From assembly GCA_949289155.1 (NCBI GenBank), contig CASEMX010000018.1:42839-106838 (forward strand): a stretch of DNA of 64,000 nt, read 5' to 3'. This document shows positions 49,096-57,954 of the stretch, in pieces; position 1 is the stretch's first letter; each line of letters begins with the position of its first letter. A program made the position numbers and the translations under genes. The stretch comes from an uncultured Parabacteroides sp. (GTDB lineage Bacteria; Bacteroidota; Bacteroidia; Bacteroidales; Tannerellaceae). The notes beneath the pieces are model-generated. The model saw only the letters and a program-made list of their open reading frames with translations, searched no databases and was not told where the DNA came from.

Positions 49096-49166
49096 TACAT
49101 TTGTGCCTGTTTGATACAATAAAGAGGATTCCCGGCGGCAATCTGATAAGAAAGTTTTTCCGGGAA
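49096..49166 (+). promoter_or_regulatory. Promoter and leader of the cobalamin operon
   Basis: TACATTTG at 49096-49103 is a -7 element. The leader of about 95 nt has one stem, TTCCCGG (49129-49135) with CCGGGAA (49160-49166). It is too short for, and lacks the conserved boxes of, a cobalamin riboswitch. Confidence 0.45.
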
Positions 49167-49205
49167 GAGTTTAATAAATAGTTATCCATAAGCACAAAAA
49201 CAATA

Positions 49206-50627
49206 ATGGCAAATAAAGGAAGAATAATCGTGGCAGGCATTGGCCCGGGTAGCCCTCAAGATATTACTCCGGCGGTACTGGAGGCAGTCCGGACTTCGGA
49301 TATTATTATCGGATATCATTACTATTTCCAATTTATCCGGCACTTGCTCCGCGAAGATGCCCGGTGTATCGATACGGGCATGAGAAAAGAGCAGGAGCGG
49401 GCGGAGGAGGCGTTCCGGTATGCTGCGGAGGGGCATTCGGTCTGCGTTATCAGTTCGGGCGATGCTGGGATTTATGGAATGACCCCTTTGATTTACGAGA
49501 TGCAACAACAGTCGGGACTGGATATCGAAATCGTCGCATTGCCGGGGATAAGCGCATTCCAGAAGGCAGCCTCGCTGTTGGGTGCACCGATAGGACATGA
49601 TTTTTGTGTGCTATCTCTTTCCGATTTGATGACTTCGTGGTCGATTATCGAAAAACGCATCCGGGCAGCCGCGACAGGCGACTTTGTAACGGCGGTATAT
49701 AATCCGAAGAGCAAAGGCCGCTATTGGCAACTTTACCGCTTGAAGGAGTTGTTTCTGCAGGAACGCAATCCGGATACGCCGGTAGGCTACGTCCGGCAGG
49801 CGGGGCGTCCGGAGCAGGAGGTGCATACCTGCACGTTAAAAGAGCTGGACCCGGAACAAATCGATATGTTTACGGTGGTCTTAATCGGAAACTCGCAAAG
49901 CCGCTTCTATACGCAGGCGGATGGCGGAAAAGTATTCATTACTCCGCGCGGTTATTATGGAGAGGAAAAATCGACGGCGCACATCGGGCAAGAAATCATG
50001 ATTCAAAGTTTCCGTACCATTGAAAAGAGCCTGAAGCACCCGGATATTCCTTTGGACCGGAAGTGGGCATTGCTCCATGCCATCCATACGACGGCGGATT
50101 TCGAGATGGAAGAGATTTTATATACGGCCCCGTTGGCAGTAGAGACGCTATACAAGAAATTGTCCACGGGAGCGGTCCGCACCATTATCACAGACGTAAC
50201 GATGGCTGCAGCCGGCATTCGCAAAGGCGCATTGCAACGAATGGGCATAGAGGTGAAGTGCTATTTGCATGATGAACGGGTCGCCGGATTAGCGTCCGCA
50301 CAACAAATCACCCGTACGCAAGCCGGCATCCGATTGGCTGCCGAAGAACATCCGGATGCACTTTTTGTATTTGGCAATGCGCCGACGGCTTTGATGGAAC
50401 TTTGTGACCTTATCCGGAAAGGGAAGGCGCAACCGAGCGGAATTATAGCCGCTCCTGTCGGATTTGTACACGTGGAAGAGTCCAAATACATGGTAAAACC
50501 CTTTACGAATATCCCTAAAATCATCGTGGAGGGACGGAAAGGCGGAAGCAATTTGGCGGCGACATTGGTCAATGCCATCTTATGTTTCGACGATGCCATG
50601 CAACTCAAACCCGGAAGAGACGTATGA
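49206..50627 (+). CDS. cbiHC: Fused CbiH-CbiC: C17-methyltransferase and methylmutase
   Basis: This 473-residue fusion covers two corrin steps. Residues 1-250 are a tetrapyrrole methylase (IIVAGIGPGSPQDITPA, VISSGDAGIYGM) of the CbiH/CobJ type, which methylates C17 and contracts the ring. Residues from about 275 form a precorrin-8X methylmutase (CbiC/CobH; IHTTADFEM with the likely catalytic His, GNAPTALMEL, IAAPVGFVHVEESK), which moves the C11 methyl to C12. These steps are not adjacent in the pathway. The gene overlaps the next by ATGA. Confidence 0.93.
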   Translation: MANKGRIIVAGIGPGSPQDITPAVLEAVRTSDIIIGYHYYFQFIRHLLREDARCIDTGMRKEQERAEEAFRYAAEGHSVCVISSGDAGIYGMTPLIYEMQQQSGLDIEIVALPGISAFQKAASLLGAPIGHDFCVLSLSDLMTSWSIIEKRIRAAATGDFVTAVYNPKSKGRYWQLYRLKELFLQERNPDTPVGYVRQAGRPEQEVHTCTLKELDPEQIDMFTVVLIGNSQSRFYTQADGGKVFITPRGYYGEEKSTAHIGQEIMIQSFRTIEKSLKHPDIPLDRKWALLHAIHTTADFEMEEILYTAPLAVETLYKKLSTGAVRTIITDVTMAAAGIRKGALQRMGIEVKCYLHDERVAGLASAQQITRTQAGIRLAAEEHPDALFVFGNAPTALMELCDLIRKGKAQPSGIIAAPVGFVHVEESKYMVKPFTNIPKIIVEGRKGGSNLAATLVNAILCFDDAMQLKPGRDV

Positions 50628-51826
50628 TCCGTTTTTATATCATAGGAATCAGCGATTCGCCTACTCCCTATTTCCCGCCGGAAGTAGAGGAAATCATCGC
50701 TAAACACCGTGTTTTTTCCGGAGGATTACGCCATCATGAGATTGTGCGTTCCTATTTGCCGAAACAAGCTATATGGATTGATATAAAATCGCCTCTTGAT
50801 GAAGTGTTCCGGCAGTATCAGAATTATCGGGAGAGTATTGTGGTTTTTGCTTCGGGAGACCCACTGTTTTTTGGATTTGCCAATACCGTACGGCGGAAGA
50901 TGCCTCAAGCAAGCATAATTCTTTATCCTTTTTTCAATTCGCTGCAGATGTTGGCCCATCAATTGATGATGCCTTATCATGATATGCGGATTGTTTCCTT
51001 GACCGGCCGGGATTGGCATGAATTGGACCGCGCGTTGATTGAGCGGAGCCAAAAGATAGGCATATTGACCGACCACGTTCATACGCCGACGGAAATTGCT
51101 CGACGATTGTTGGAATTCGGATATTCTGCTTACGTAATCTATGTCGGAGTTAATTTAGGCAATCCGGATAAGCAGAGTATCCGTCGATTTACTTTGCAAC
51201 AAGCAGCTACGGAAACTTTTAATACACCAAATTGCCTTATTCTGGAAGGAATAGATTCGCCTCGTGCGAGACCTTTCGGCATTCCGGATGCTGATTTTGC
51301 CCTTTTAGACGGTCGGAAGAAAATGATAACGAAGATGCCTATCCGTTTGTTGGCATTGAGCCTGCTGAATCTCCATGACAAGACCTGTTTGTGGGATATA
51401 GGGTTCTGTACCGGCTCAGTTTCGATAGAGGCAAAGCTTCAATTTCCCCATTTGCATGTTGTCGCCTTTGAAATCAGGGAGGCGGGTAAACAACTGATGG
51501 ATGAAAATATGCACCGATTTGGAATACCGGACATAACGACCGTCATTGGGGATTTTTTAAAAGAGGATGTGGCGCATCTGCCCATGCCCGACGCAGTATT
51601 TATAGGCGGACACGGAGGAAAGCTCAAAGATATAGTTCAAAAAGCGGCTCGCTGCATGACAGAGACAGGGACTCTTGTTTTTAATTCGGTTTCGGAGGAG
51701 AGTTTAGTGCTATTTTGTGATTCTTTGCCTCCAGCCGGGTTAGAATTAAAAGAGAAAATACGTATCGCTATCGATGATTATCATCCGATTATTATATGTA
51801 AGGCAGAACGCCGACAAACAGATTAA
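50624..51826 (+). CDS. cobL: Fused CbiE-CbiT (CobL-type)
   Basis: This 400-residue bifunctional enzyme methylates C5 and C15 and decarboxylates the C12 side chain of precorrin-6B or its cobalt form. The N-terminal CbiE methylase shows FASGDPLFFGFA. The C-terminal CbiT Rossmann methyltransferase has LWDIGFCTGSVSIEA and PDAVFIGGHGG. The E-T fusion is common. I chose ATG 50624, which overlaps the previous stop (ATGA); the longer frame lies inside CbiHC. It ends 2 bp before the next gene. Confidence 0.93.
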   Translation: MIRFYIIGISDSPTPYFPPEVEEIIAKHRVFSGGLRHHEIVRSYLPKQAIWIDIKSPLDEVFRQYQNYRESIVVFASGDPLFFGFANTVRRKMPQASIILYPFFNSLQMLAHQLMMPYHDMRIVSLTGRDWHELDRALIERSQKIGILTDHVHTPTEIARRLLEFGYSAYVIYVGVNLGNPDKQSIRRFTLQQAATETFNTPNCLILEGIDSPRARPFGIPDADFALLDGRKKMITKMPIRLLALSLLNLHDKTCLWDIGFCTGSVSIEAKLQFPHLHVVAFEIREAGKQLMDENMHRFGIPDITTVIGDFLKEDVAHLPMPDAVFIGGHGGKLKDIVQKAARCMTETGTLVFNSVSEESLVLFCDSLPPAGLELKEKIRIAIDDYHPIIICKAERRQTD

Positions 51827-51828
51827 AT

Positions 51829-53652
51829 ATGGAACAGAAAAATATATGCATCGCAATTATTCCTATTTCTGAATTAGGGAAAGTATTGGCAAAAAGAATT
51901 CAGCAAGCCTATCCGGAAGCTGTCATTTATGAATATGCGCAGGCAGAAAAAGCATTTACAGAGGCACAGGCCTTGGTATATATCGGAGCTTTGGGAATAT
52001 GTGTCCGTAGTATTGCCCCTTTTATTCGTGACAAACATGCTGATCCGGCAGTCGTTTGCATCAACAGTACAGGAAAACAGGTTATTTCTGTCCTATCCGG
52101 ACATATCGGTGGTGCGAATGAATTGACCGAAGAATTGGCCCGTTTGCTTCATGCTGCCCCTGTAATTACGACTCAAAGTGATAATACCGGTTTATGGGCT
52201 TTGGATATATTGCCTCGGACGTATGATTGGGCTGTTAGGCTCCAACAAAAAGGAGTGGGAACGAAGAGTTCCGGAAAACAAGAAAATGCATTAATGAATC
52301 AAGCCATTGCTTCTTTTGTCAATAAGAGACCGGTTGCCCTTCTTTTGGAACATTCCGACAAAGGGACTCTATTCTTAACGGAAAGTTGTCCGGAGCATGT
52401 GCATATTTGTAAGAGTCCGGAAGAAATCCCGGCAGAAGTAGAACTAATTATCGCCGTATCGCCCTATTTGCATGTTTATCCTGAACTTTGTTTGCAGTTT
52501 GTTCCGAAAAATGTACATATAGGTATGGGATGTAAACGGGATATGGCATCAGATATTCCTGTTTTGTGGGGGCAGCTAACGCATGTTTTAGAGGAATGGA
52601 ACCTTTGTCCGGAAGCAATAGCCGATATTAATTCGATTGATCTCAAAGCAGACGAGAAGGCACTCGTCAATTTAAGTGCTACATTGCAGGTTCCATTCCA
52701 TACTTATCCGGCTGCGGAGTTAGAGAAAGTTCAGGTTCCGAATCCGTCTGAGAAGGTTAAATCGGCAACGGGAACAAAAAGTGTCAGTGAAGCCTCCGCT
52801 ATTCGGGCGGCTGATGGAGGAATTTTAGTAATGCCGAAGCAAATCTTTCATGAAGGGGAAATGCAGTTTACAATAGCGGCTGCGATAGAAAGTCCGCTTC
52901 AACAAGGACATATCGAAATCGTAGGCGCCGGTCCGGGAGATCCGGAGTTAATCTCAGTGCGTGGAAAACATTTCTTACAGCAAGCAGACCTTATCCTTTA
53001 TGCCGGAAGTTTAGTGCCGAAAGAATTGACCTATTATGCAAAACCGGGAGCAACGGTACGGAGTTCTGCCGATATGAATTTAGAGGAACAATTCCAATTG
53101 ATGAAAGAATTTTACGATAAAGGCAAATTGGTAGTTCGTCTTCACACGGGCGACCCCTGTTTGTATGGGGCAATCCAAGAACAGATGAATTATTTCGACC
53201 AATTCGGCATGTCTTACCATATTACTCCGGGAATATCTGCTTTTCAGGCAGCAGCTGCCGAGCTTCGGTCGGAATTTACCGTACCCGAAAAGGTACAGAC
53301 TATTATCTTAACACGGGGCGAAGGGCGTACTCCGGTTCCCAAGAAGGAACAATTGCATCGTTTGGCAGAGAGCCGGAGCACGATGTGCATATATCTAAGT
53401 GCAACCGTTGCAGATAAAGTACAAACCGAACTATTACAACATTATTCTCCTGAGACTCCGGTGGCGGTATGTTATAAATTAACATGGAAAGATCAGCGTA
53501 TCTATCGTGGAGAATTGAAGGATTTGGCGCGTATCGTGCAAGAGAATAATTTAAAATTGACCACTTTGTTGGTAGTGGGTGAGGCTATTGGACACAGAGA
53601 AGGGCTTTCTCGCTTGTATGCGGATGAATTTAAGCATTTATATCGGAAGTAA
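51829..53652 (+). CDS. cbiGF: Fused CbiG-CbiF: hydrolase and C11-methyltransferase
   Basis: This 607-residue fusion carries CbiG at the N-terminus (to about 345; YIGALGICVRSIAPFI, VISVLSGHIGGANELT, VHIGMGCKRD), which opens the delta-lactone of cobalt-precorrin-5A and releases acetaldehyde. CbiF/CobM is C-terminal (from about 360; IEIVGAGPGDPELISVRG, RLHTGDPCLYGA) and methylates C11. CbiF acts just before CbiG, so consecutive steps are joined. CbiG marks the anaerobic, early-cobalt route. A gap of 121 bp follows. Confidence 0.94.
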   Translation: MEQKNICIAIIPISELGKVLAKRIQQAYPEAVIYEYAQAEKAFTEAQALVYIGALGICVRSIAPFIRDKHADPAVVCINSTGKQVISVLSGHIGGANELTEELARLLHAAPVITTQSDNTGLWALDILPRTYDWAVRLQQKGVGTKSSGKQENALMNQAIASFVNKRPVALLLEHSDKGTLFLTESCPEHVHICKSPEEIPAEVELIIAVSPYLHVYPELCLQFVPKNVHIGMGCKRDMASDIPVLWGQLTHVLEEWNLCPEAIADINSIDLKADEKALVNLSATLQVPFHTYPAAELEKVQVPNPSEKVKSATGTKSVSEASAIRAADGGILVMPKQIFHEGEMQFTIAAAIESPLQQGHIEIVGAGPGDPELISVRGKHFLQQADLILYAGSLVPKELTYYAKPGATVRSSADMNLEEQFQLMKEFYDKGKLVVRLHTGDPCLYGAIQEQMNYFDQFGMSYHITPGISAFQAAAAELRSEFTVPEKVQTIILTRGEGRTPVPKKEQLHRLAESRSTMCIYLSATVADKVQTELLQHYSPETPVAVCYKLTWKDQRIYRGELKDLARIVQENNLKLTTLLVVGEAIGHREGLSRLYADEFKHLYRK

Positions 53653-53773
53653 TATTTATCGTAAATGATGTTTTGTGGAAAGTATCTGTCTTTTTTGCAG
53701 AAAACGCCGTATATAACGCGGAAAAGTCCTATAAAATGGGAAAAAGAATGGTTAGAATAAGTCGGAAATAGCT

Positions 53774-55624
53774 ATGATTTTAATATTCGGTGGTACGACG
53801 GAGGGGCGAATAGCTGTGCGGGTGGCAGATACATCCGGTCGGTCGTTTTTTTATTCAACGAAAAGCGACCGGCAGGTGGTCGATTCGACGCATGGAATAA
53901 GATTGTGCGGGGCAATGGACGAAGCGGCGATGATAAAGTGTTGTTCGGAGCACGACATTCGTTTATTGGTGGACGCAGCGCATCCTTTCGCAGTCCGTTT
54001 ACATCAGACTATTGCGGCAGTTGCTGAGCATTTGCAGTTGCCGGTTATCCGCTTGGAGCGTCAATATCCACCTCGTTGTCCGGATTTTATTTGGTGCGAG
54101 GATTATGAAGATGCTATGCGACGATTGGAAACTTCTGCCATTCGTCGGCTTTTGGCGCTGAGCGGTGTCAATACAATCCCTTTATTGAAAAATTATTGGA
54201 GCAGGCATGAATGCTGGTTCCGTATTTTAGATTGTGAAGAGTCCCGTAGATTGGCAGAGCGACAGGGTTTTCCGGCTGAGCGATTGCTTTTTTATCGTGA
54301 AGGAGATGAGGGAAAATGGATGGACGTCCTGCATCCTGACGCGATTTTGACGAAGGAAAGTGGCGATACGGGCTTTTTCCGGGAGAAGACAGAGGCGGCT
54401 TTGCAGCGGAATATTCCTGTTTATGTGATTAAGCGCCCACGTTTACCGGAGAGTTTTGCGGTAGTTTATGGGGAAGAGGGATTAAGAAAGCAAATTGAAC
54501 GGTTACTTCCGGAGTTTTTCCCGTTGAGGAGTGGTTATACGACCGGTGCTTGTGCGACAGCCGCCGCTAAAGCAGCTCTGCAAACATGGTTGACTAAGCA
54601 GCCTCCGGCGGATTGTGAGATTTGTCTTCCTTCCGGTGAGCCAGTAAGCCTGCCTATTTATTCGACAGTCCAAGAGCTGGATATTGTTCGTTGTTCAGTG
54701 CAGAAAGAGGCTGGGGACGACCCAGACGTAACGAACGGTTGTATTCTTACGGCTTCGGTATGTGTGAAGGAAAAAAAGGCGGGGGAGACTGAGATTATCT
54801 TGAAAGGAGGGAAAGGTATCGGACGAGTTACGTTGCCGGGCTTAGGATTGGAGGTGGGTGGACCTGCGATTAATGCGACTCCCCGGCGGATGATTATCGA
54901 TGAACTGAGCCGTTTGTCGCAGCAATACCCTTCACCCTTGACAATTGAGGTGACATTATCTGTCGAGAATGGCGAGGAGATTGCGCTGCGGACCTTCAAT
55001 CCAAAATTAGGAATCGTGGGGGGGATATCCATTATCGGGACATCGGGAATCGTACGCCCTTTTTCCAGTGAGGCATTCGTCGCTTCGATAAAGAAAGAGA
55101 TTCAGGTGGCAAAGGCTATCGGTTGTTTGCAACTGGTTATCAATTCCGGTGCGAAGAGTGAACGTTATCTCAAGGCTTATTTAGAAAGGAAAGGTCTGGA
55201 ACTCCCGCCTCAGGCTTATGTTCATTATGGTAATTTTATCGGGGAAACGTTGCGAATGGCAGAAGGGGAGGGATTCCGGCATATTATAATAGGTATCATG
55301 CTGGGGAAAGCGGTCAAGTTGGCGGAAGGAGCATTGGATACGCATAGTAAAAAGGTTGCCATGAACAAAGATTACCTTATCCGTCTGGCGGAGGAATCGG
55401 ATTGCTCTCCTTCGACAATCGCTGCAATACGCCAGATAACATTGGCTCGCGAACTTTGGGAGATTCTTCCTGCCGGAGAACAGGCTCCTTTTCTTGACCG
55501 TCTGGTTGATGATTGCCTTAAGGTCTGCTCTTCTTGTCTTATATATAGTAAATTGACCCTTCTGTTACTGCATGAAGATGGCAGAGTGATGGTTGCAGCA
55601 GAATCGGAACCGAAGATGGATTAA
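53774..55624 (+). CDS. cbiJD: Fused CbiJ-CbiD: precorrin-6A reductase and C1-methyltransferase
   Basis: This 616-residue fusion has an N-terminal CbiJ/CobK reductase (about 1-250; MILIFGGTTEGRIAVR, VDAAHPFAVRLHQT). A C-terminal CbiD methyltransferase follows (from about 255; LRSGYTTGACATAAAKAAL). CbiD methylates C1 of cobalt-precorrin-5B and CbiJ then reduces the product, so the two domains act one after the other. CbiD is characteristic of the anaerobic pathway. The 121 bp before the gene show no promoter, so read-through from CbiGF is likely. Confidence 0.94.
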   Translation: MILIFGGTTEGRIAVRVADTSGRSFFYSTKSDRQVVDSTHGIRLCGAMDEAAMIKCCSEHDIRLLVDAAHPFAVRLHQTIAAVAEHLQLPVIRLERQYPPRCPDFIWCEDYEDAMRRLETSAIRRLLALSGVNTIPLLKNYWSRHECWFRILDCEESRRLAERQGFPAERLLFYREGDEGKWMDVLHPDAILTKESGDTGFFREKTEAALQRNIPVYVIKRPRLPESFAVVYGEEGLRKQIERLLPEFFPLRSGYTTGACATAAAKAALQTWLTKQPPADCEICLPSGEPVSLPIYSTVQELDIVRCSVQKEAGDDPDVTNGCILTASVCVKEKKAGETEIILKGGKGIGRVTLPGLGLEVGGPAINATPRRMIIDELSRLSQQYPSPLTIEVTLSVENGEEIALRTFNPKLGIVGGISIIGTSGIVRPFSSEAFVASIKKEIQVAKAIGCLQLVINSGAKSERYLKAYLERKGLELPPQAYVHYGNFIGETLRMAEGEGFRHIIIGIMLGKAVKLAEGALDTHSKKVAMNKDYLIRLAEESDCSPSTIAAIRQITLARELWEILPAGEQAPFLDRLVDDCLKVCSSCLIYSKLTLLLLHEDGRVMVAAESEPKMD

Positions 55625-55636
55625 ACTTATGGTTAT

Positions 55637-56779
55637 ATGAAGAAGATAGTGATAGCCATCGATTCATTCAAGGGATGTTTGTCATCGAAAGCATTGGCAG
55701 ATGCGGTACAGCAAGGGATTAAATCTGTTTTCCCTTCGGCTTTGGTATGCAAGTTATCGATAGCGGACGGAGGAGAAGGGACAGTTGATGCATTAGTCGA
55801 AGCATTGCAGGGAGAACGCATAACTTGCCAGGTGTCAGGTCCGTTACGTAATCCGGTTGCTGCGACTTACGGTTGGGTTGAACGGCAGAAGCTGGCGATT
55901 ATCGAATTGGCTGCTGCCAGCGGATTGCCTCTTATCCCCTACGAACAGGGTAATGTCATGCGGACCACCACGTATGGTACAGGGCAATTGGTTGCAGATG
56001 CACTGCGGAGGGGGTGCAGGAAGGTTTTATTGGCTATTGGCGGAAGTGCGACCAATGATGCCGGCATCGGATTGTTTCAGGCGTTGGGATATCGTTTCTT
56101 GGATAAAGAGGGGGATGAGGTCGCGGATGGAGGAGCCCATTTGGGGGAGATTGTCCGAGTAGATGAGGCTAAGGTGATGCCGGAGGTGGCGGATTGTGAG
56201 TTTGAAGTGTTGGTGGATGTGACGAATCCTTTCTATGGGGAGCGGGGAGCGGCTCAGGTATTTGCTCCGCAGAAAGGGGCGACTCCCCAACAGGTCTTGG
56301 CGTTGGATAGGGCGATGCGGAAGTGGGCGGATTATATGCTTGGCAGGTATGGGATAGATGTCCAGCAACTGGAGGGTTCGGGTGCGGCTGGCGGAGTAGG
56401 GGGCGGTTGCGCCGTCTTTCTTCGTGCCCGGCTGGAGTCGGGGATAGCCAGTATCAAGCGGGTGTTGCATTTCGATGAGCTGATAGAGGGAGCGGACCTG
56501 ATTATTACCGGAGAGGGCAAGGTGGATAGCCAAACCGCTAAAGGCAAGGTAGTTTCCGGAGTCTTAGAATCGGCCAAGCGCCGGCATATCCCGGTCATCG
56601 CATTGACTGGGAATTATGCAGAGCCGGACCCGCAGTTAGATGCGGAGGAGCTTCTCTCGGTCTTTTCAATACACCCTGCTCCCATTGCTTTGGAGGATGC
56701 GTTGAATCCGGATTATGCCGCGCGGCAGATTGAGCGGGTGGTCCGGAATCTGATGAAGTTGATACAAATTATGTGTTAA
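55637..56779 (+). CDS. Glycerate kinase (GarK/GlxK type)
   Basis: This 380-residue enzyme of the GlxK family phosphorylates D-glycerate, normally to 2-phosphoglycerate. It opens with MKKIVIAIDSFKGCLSS and has the family phrases SIADGGEGTVDAL, AIGGSATNDAGIG and GSGAAGGVGGGCAVFL, plus the late ITGEGKVDSQTAKGK. It lies 12 bp after the last cobalamin gene and is probably on the same transcript, although it has no known role in corrin synthesis. Confidence 0.93.
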   Translation: MKKIVIAIDSFKGCLSSKALADAVQQGIKSVFPSALVCKLSIADGGEGTVDALVEALQGERITCQVSGPLRNPVAATYGWVERQKLAIIELAAASGLPLIPYEQGNVMRTTTYGTGQLVADALRRGCRKVLLAIGGSATNDAGIGLFQALGYRFLDKEGDEVADGGAHLGEIVRVDEAKVMPEVADCEFEVLVDVTNPFYGERGAAQVFAPQKGATPQQVLALDRAMRKWADYMLGRYGIDVQQLEGSGAAGGVGGGCAVFLRARLESGIASIKRVLHFDELIEGADLIITGEGKVDSQTAKGKVVSGVLESAKRRHIPVIALTGNYAEPDPQLDAEELLSVFSIHPAPIALEDALNPDYAARQIERVVRNLMKLIQIMC

Positions 56780-56857
56780 ATACCTGTAAATGCTTGTGAC
56801 TTCACAGGGGATTACCTATTTTAGCGGACGTTTTAACAAATTAAAAGGGATTTAACC

Positions 56858-57592
56858 ATGAAAAAAATTGTATTATTAGTTGCATTCTGTTTAGGAATAG
56901 GCAGTGCATTTGCTCAGCAAGATGCAAATGCTTTACGTGATGCAGGTGATGCTGCATTGAAGGCAAAGAATTATGCGGAGGCAGTAGCCAAGTATAGTGA
57001 GTACTTGAAGCTGACGGATTATAAGGATACTGTCCGCATTTATAACTGCGCCATCAGCGCTAATCAGGCTAAACAGTACGAAGAGGCAGCCAAGTTCTTC
57101 GATATGGCTGTGAAGTACAACTACAACTTGGACGATTCATATACGGGCGAGGCAATGGCTTACCGTAATCTGAACAAGACCGAGGAGTTCGTAGCGACTG
57201 TGAAGGCAGGATTAGAGGCTGTGCCGGGGAACACTAACCTCGAAAAGCTGCTCTACAGCTACTGCATGAAGCAGGGACAAGCCGCACAGAAGAAGGGCGA
57301 CCTTGCCAATGCGGAGGCAATGTTCAAGAATGTCTTGTTGGCTTCGAATAAGAAGTACCAAGAGAATGCGCTGTATAGCTTAGGGGTCATGATGTATAAT
57401 GAAGGGGCGACTATCCTGCAGAAGGCTACCCCGATTGCTACAACAGAACCCGACAAGTATGCTGCTGAAAAGGCAAAAGCTGACGAGGCTTGGAAGAAAG
57501 CCAAAGAGTATTTAGACCAAGCATTAGCCCTGAATCCTTCAAATGCGAATGCAAAGAAGGTAGCTGACGCTATCGCCGCTTCGCAAAAATAA
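56858..57592 (+). CDS. Periplasmic tetratricopeptide repeat protein
   Basis: This 244-residue protein has a signal peptide (LGIGSAFAQQ, cleaved near residue 20) and about five TPR-like helix pairs. Examples are AGDAALKAKNYAEAVAKYSEYL at about 26-47 and a final ALALNPSNANAKKVADAIAAS. TPR proteins are scaffolds for other proteins; the partner is unknown. There is no lipobox or barrel. The last helical pair is Lys/Ala-rich. A strong terminator follows. Confidence 0.82.
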   Translation: MKKIVLLVAFCLGIGSAFAQQDANALRDAGDAALKAKNYAEAVAKYSEYLKLTDYKDTVRIYNCAISANQAKQYEEAAKFFDMAVKYNYNLDDSYTGEAMAYRNLNKTEEFVATVKAGLEAVPGNTNLEKLLYSYCMKQGQAAQKKGDLANAEAMFKNVLLASNKKYQENALYSLGVMMYNEGATILQKATPIATTEPDKYAAEKAKADEAWKKAKEYLDQALALNPSNANAKKVADAIAASQK

Positions 57593-57640
57593 CAAAGGCA
57601 GAAAGATTCCGCGAGAGGAATGCAACTTACAGCATGTGTC

Positions 57641-57682
57641 AAAGCACAGAGTCGAAGCACCCACTTCACTCTGTGCTTTTTC
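57641..57682 (+). terminator. Terminator of the TPR gene
   Basis: AAAGCACAGAGT (57641-57652) pairs perfectly with ACTCTGTGCTTT (57668-57679), then TTTC. Confidence 0.85.
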
Positions 57683-57759
57683 TTTGCCTGCCTCTTGATG
57701 GCCTCTCCGCAGGGAGATTTCCCGCCCTCAAAAGGAGACCAAGGCGAACCCCGGCAGCT

Positions 57760-57840
57760 CACCATGGTGAACCCCCCATACCTCACCATGGTGAACTGCC
57801 CGACCTCACCATGGTGAACTTTCCAAGGTGGCCATGGTGA
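57760..57840. repeat. 23-24 bp array of CACCATGGTG palindromes, four copies
   Basis: CACCATGGTG at 57760, 57784 and 57807, and a fourth copy changed to GGCCATGGTG at 57830, are spaced 24, 23 and 23 bp, each followed by GAAC. It sits between the TPR terminator and the promoter of the third MATE gene in the gap 57593-57954. Confidence 0.8.
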
Positions 57841-57915
57841 ACTTTTGAAACAGCTATTGGAGGGGGTTCAGATGGAAAAATGGGGCGTGTGGGGCATATT
57901 TCGGGAGATAATGTG

Positions 57916-57923
57916 TATCTTTG
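57916..57923 (+). promoter_or_regulatory. -7 element for the third MATE gene
   Basis: TATCTTTG lies 32 bp before the chosen start. Confidence 0.55.
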
Positions 57924-57954
57924 CTCAACTAATAGGCAAAATAGGACAGTGCGT

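Noticed and set aside
49035-49205. Cobalamin riboswitch before the cobalamin operon
   Set aside because: The leader is too short and the conserved B12-box sequence was not found; only one simple stem is visible.
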